NCBI GenBank assembly: GCA_021613335.1
Contig: JAJTWR010000350.1
Location: 92,501 to 156,500, forward strand
DNA: 64,000 bases
Reading direction: 5' to 3'
Origin: Whitmania pigra
Taxonomy: Eukaryota > Annelida > Clitellata > Hirudinida > Haemopidae
Shown here: piece by piece, positions 62,601-64,000 of the stretch
Numbering within the stretch: the stretch's first letter is position 1
Layout of the letters: each line of letters opens with the position of its first letter
Translations under genes and position numbers: made by a program
Notes under the pieces: generated by a model
What the model was told of the DNA's origin: nothing
What the model saw: the letters and a program-made list of their open reading frames with translations, nothing else
Database searches by the model: none

Positions 62601-63313
62601 TTTTTGTGCTACTCCTTGAATCATTAAAACTAATTAACAATCACTACTAAAACTTAAATTATATAAATTTAAATATTTAAAAATTATTTTATTTGGCATA
62701 AAGCCATGGTTAATAACAACTCTCATAACTAAATCATGAACTAGGGCACAGGCAAGAAGAGAGGTTGAAATCTTTGAAAATGGTCAATTAATAGGTTTTA
62801 ACAGATACAAAAGAAACTCAAGTACCAGAAACTATCCATGGGAACAAAGCAGCAACATTCCTCTCCTTAAAACACAACAGTATGTCTTAAACAGAATGTT
62901 ACAAAATTTAAGCCACCAATTTGACTCGTTCAACTTTTGTAGCAACAGAGGAGCTCTGATTCCAACCGGAACAGATTCAGAAGAGGAAATAGACATAAGT
63001 CAAATGACATGGGAAGAAAAAGAAACTGTGCTTCAACACCTCCTACTCAATCTTGATGTCTTCAGACGACGAGCGCAAAATCATCATCCCGATGTCAAGA
63101 CTACGATCAGAAAAACACAGCAACTCATCAATGTGGAGACAAGGTACATTAAACCCTTCATGCAATCACCTCATTTTATATTTTAAAAAAATATTTAAAA
63201 TCCTTATTCTACCATACCCTCTTTAAAATTGATCTCCCAATTTTTATAGGAATGTTCAAGAAATTCCAACTGAAAAGTTTGAATCTGTATTTCTAACAGA
63301 AACAGAATTTTAA
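59622..63313 (+). CDS. BBOF1: Basal body-orientation factor 1 (BBOF1), 9 exons, complete
   Basis: Exons: 59622-59638, 59698-59788, 60009-60074, 60148-60294, 60568-60659, 61787-62000, 62321-62592, 62745-63143, 63250-63313. The phases close: 453 aa (human about 529). BBOF1 is a coiled-coil protein that aligns and maintains motile-cilium basal bodies in multiciliated cells. Matching landmarks in order: TLFKENQRLL, LRHEKEIADMLIRKKI, IQELQQRISDLERSLSS, VERFQKMLQLKNKELKRLKK, RSDVEEFILEALKHVRREI and, near the C-terminus, MTWEEKETVLQHLL. Most of residues 35-310 is heptad-type coiled coil. The start at 59622 (MTNTED) needs a 17-nt first exon and a 59-bp intron; it is the only nearby ATG that gives the right phase, but is less certain than the rest. 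Exon 4 may end at 60249 instead of 60294. Confidence 0.85.
60332..60473. repeat. Small inverted-repeat element in BBOF1 intron 4 (MITE-like)
   Basis: GGGACGTCAGAC at the left and GTTTGACGTCCC at the right form an 11-of-12 terminal inverted repeat around about 140 bp of C/G-richer DNA. No clear target duplication is visible. An internal phrase AGAAGCAAAAA occurs twice. Confidence 0.35.
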
Positions 63314-63324
63314 AGGAGTTGCAA

Positions 63325-63415
63325 AATAAATAAATGATTCATAACAAAACTAATACGTTCGACAAAAAGTTGATGAAAAAGAATCGACGAACTTCTGTGG
63401 AAATAAACGAATAAA
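63325..63415 (+). terminator. Candidate polyadenylation signals of BBOF1
   Basis: AATAAA occurs at 63325-63330, again at 63402-63407 and at 63410-63415, directly after the BBOF1 stop and before the convergent zinc-finger stop codon. Which one is used cannot be told. Confidence 0.45.
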
Positions 63416-63427
63416 ACAAAACATGGC

Positions 63428-64000
63428 TTACAAGCAGTGATGCGTGTGATTGCTCAGCGCTGCTGCAGAGGTAAAAACTCTTTTGCATTTGGGACACCTT
63501 CTCATGACTTCTTCATGAGCTGTCTGCTTATGCTGGACCAAACTCCCACGATTCTTGAACACTTTGCCACAAAATTCGCAAGAAATGGCTCCCCTGTACT
63601 TAGCAGGCAGTTTGTCAGGGTGATTGATCCTCATGTGTTGTACGAGGGCACTGTTTTGGGCAAAAGTCCTATCGCACAGCTCGCACTGTTTGCGCGACCC
63701 GACTCCGTGAGTGGTCATGTGATACTTGAGACACTTCCTATTTCTCATGCTCTTCTCGCAAATCGGGCACACGAAGCACATGTTGTTGCGTTGGAATAAG
63801 AGATGTTCTTCGTACTTACTGGCATGATAGAACGTGCTTTGACACGTTGGGCACGTGTACTTCTTGAGTTCTCCTTTGGAATTTTTTTCTGCCTTGAGCT
63901 CCGAGTGGCTACTGCTGAGATGTTCGTTATAATTAAGTCGGCCGTAGCACACCTCGGAGCAGTGCTTGCATTTCATTACCATGTGGACTTTTAAATAGTG
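63428..64000 (-). CDS. C2H2 zinc-finger protein, C-terminal part (cut by window end)
   Basis: The minus-strand frame is open from the window edge to TAA at 63430-63428 (190 codons visible). It holds about six C2H2 fingers: MKCKHCSEVCYGRLNYNEHL, YTCPTCQSTFYHASKYEEHL (second histidine not in standard spacing), FVCPICEKSMRNRKCLKYHM, KQCELCDRTFAQNSALVQHM, ISCEFCGKVFKNRGSLVQHK and RRCPKCKRVFTSAAALSNHT. The edge residues HYLKVH look like the end of another finger, so the ATG at 63982 is probably internal. Such proteins usually bind DNA as transcription regulators. The exact orthologue cannot be told. The gene converges on BBOF1 with 114 bp between the stop codons. Confidence 0.88.
   Translation of the reverse strand, partial: HYLKVHMVMKCKHCSEVCYGRLNYNEHLSSSHSELKAEKNSKGELKKYTCPTCQSTFYHASKYEEHLLFQRNNMCFVCPICEKSMRNRKCLKYHMTTHGVGSRKQCELCDRTFAQNSALVQHMRINHPDKLPAKYRGAISCEFCGKVFKNRGSLVQHKQTAHEEVMRRCPKCKRVFTSAAALSNHTHHCL

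Overview
The window is AT-rich (very many ATATT, AAT and TTA tracts), has spliceosomal genes with small GT-AG introns, and carries hAT-like, Ty3/gypsy-like and I/Jockey-like transposable elements. It encodes a neuregulin-type growth factor and a cilium basal-body protein. This is an animal nuclear genome, most likely a marine invertebrate; a GGF2-like neuregulin would suit a deuterostome, but I cannot name the species from the sequence.

Layout. 1-20.9 kb is gene-poor: the 3' end of an LTR-element-like segment (1-788), large simple-sequence arrays, a decayed hAT transposase (about 18.05-18.41 kb) and an orphan promoter-like cluster (16.38-16.43 kb). 21.09-25.08 kb (+) is an 8-exon neuregulin-like gene (485 aa). 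26.46-35.59 kb (-) is a complete 22-exon Sec24 COPII coat gene (1185 aa). 37.4-50.3 kb is a direct segmental duplication of a 14-exon minus-strand gene of unknown family (505 aa). Copy A (37.6-41.2 kb) is open and copy B (46.2-49.7 kb) is decaying. The two copies are separated by retroelement debris, and copy A alone is split by a hAT-like insertion whose empty site survives in copy B. 50.5-51.7 kb is a LINE fragment. 52.78-55.92 kb (+) is a 15-exon translation-GTPase-like gene (HBS1/eRF3/EF1A family) that has lost the canonical nucleotide-binding motifs. 59.62-63.31 kb (+) is BBOF1 (453 aa, 9 exons). 63.43 kb to the window end (-) is the C-terminus of a C2H2 zinc-finger protein.

The genes do not form one pathway: growth-factor signalling, ER export, a probable translation-factor relative and ciliary basal-body alignment sit side by side. 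All exon models were built by hand from splice signals and reading phase. For the main genes every exon-exon phase closes and the total length is a multiple of three, which is the main support for them. The best candidates for something undescribed are the pseudo-GTPase gene, the unidentified duplicated gene, and a short 3'-tail sequence shared by LINE ends and small intronic insertions.
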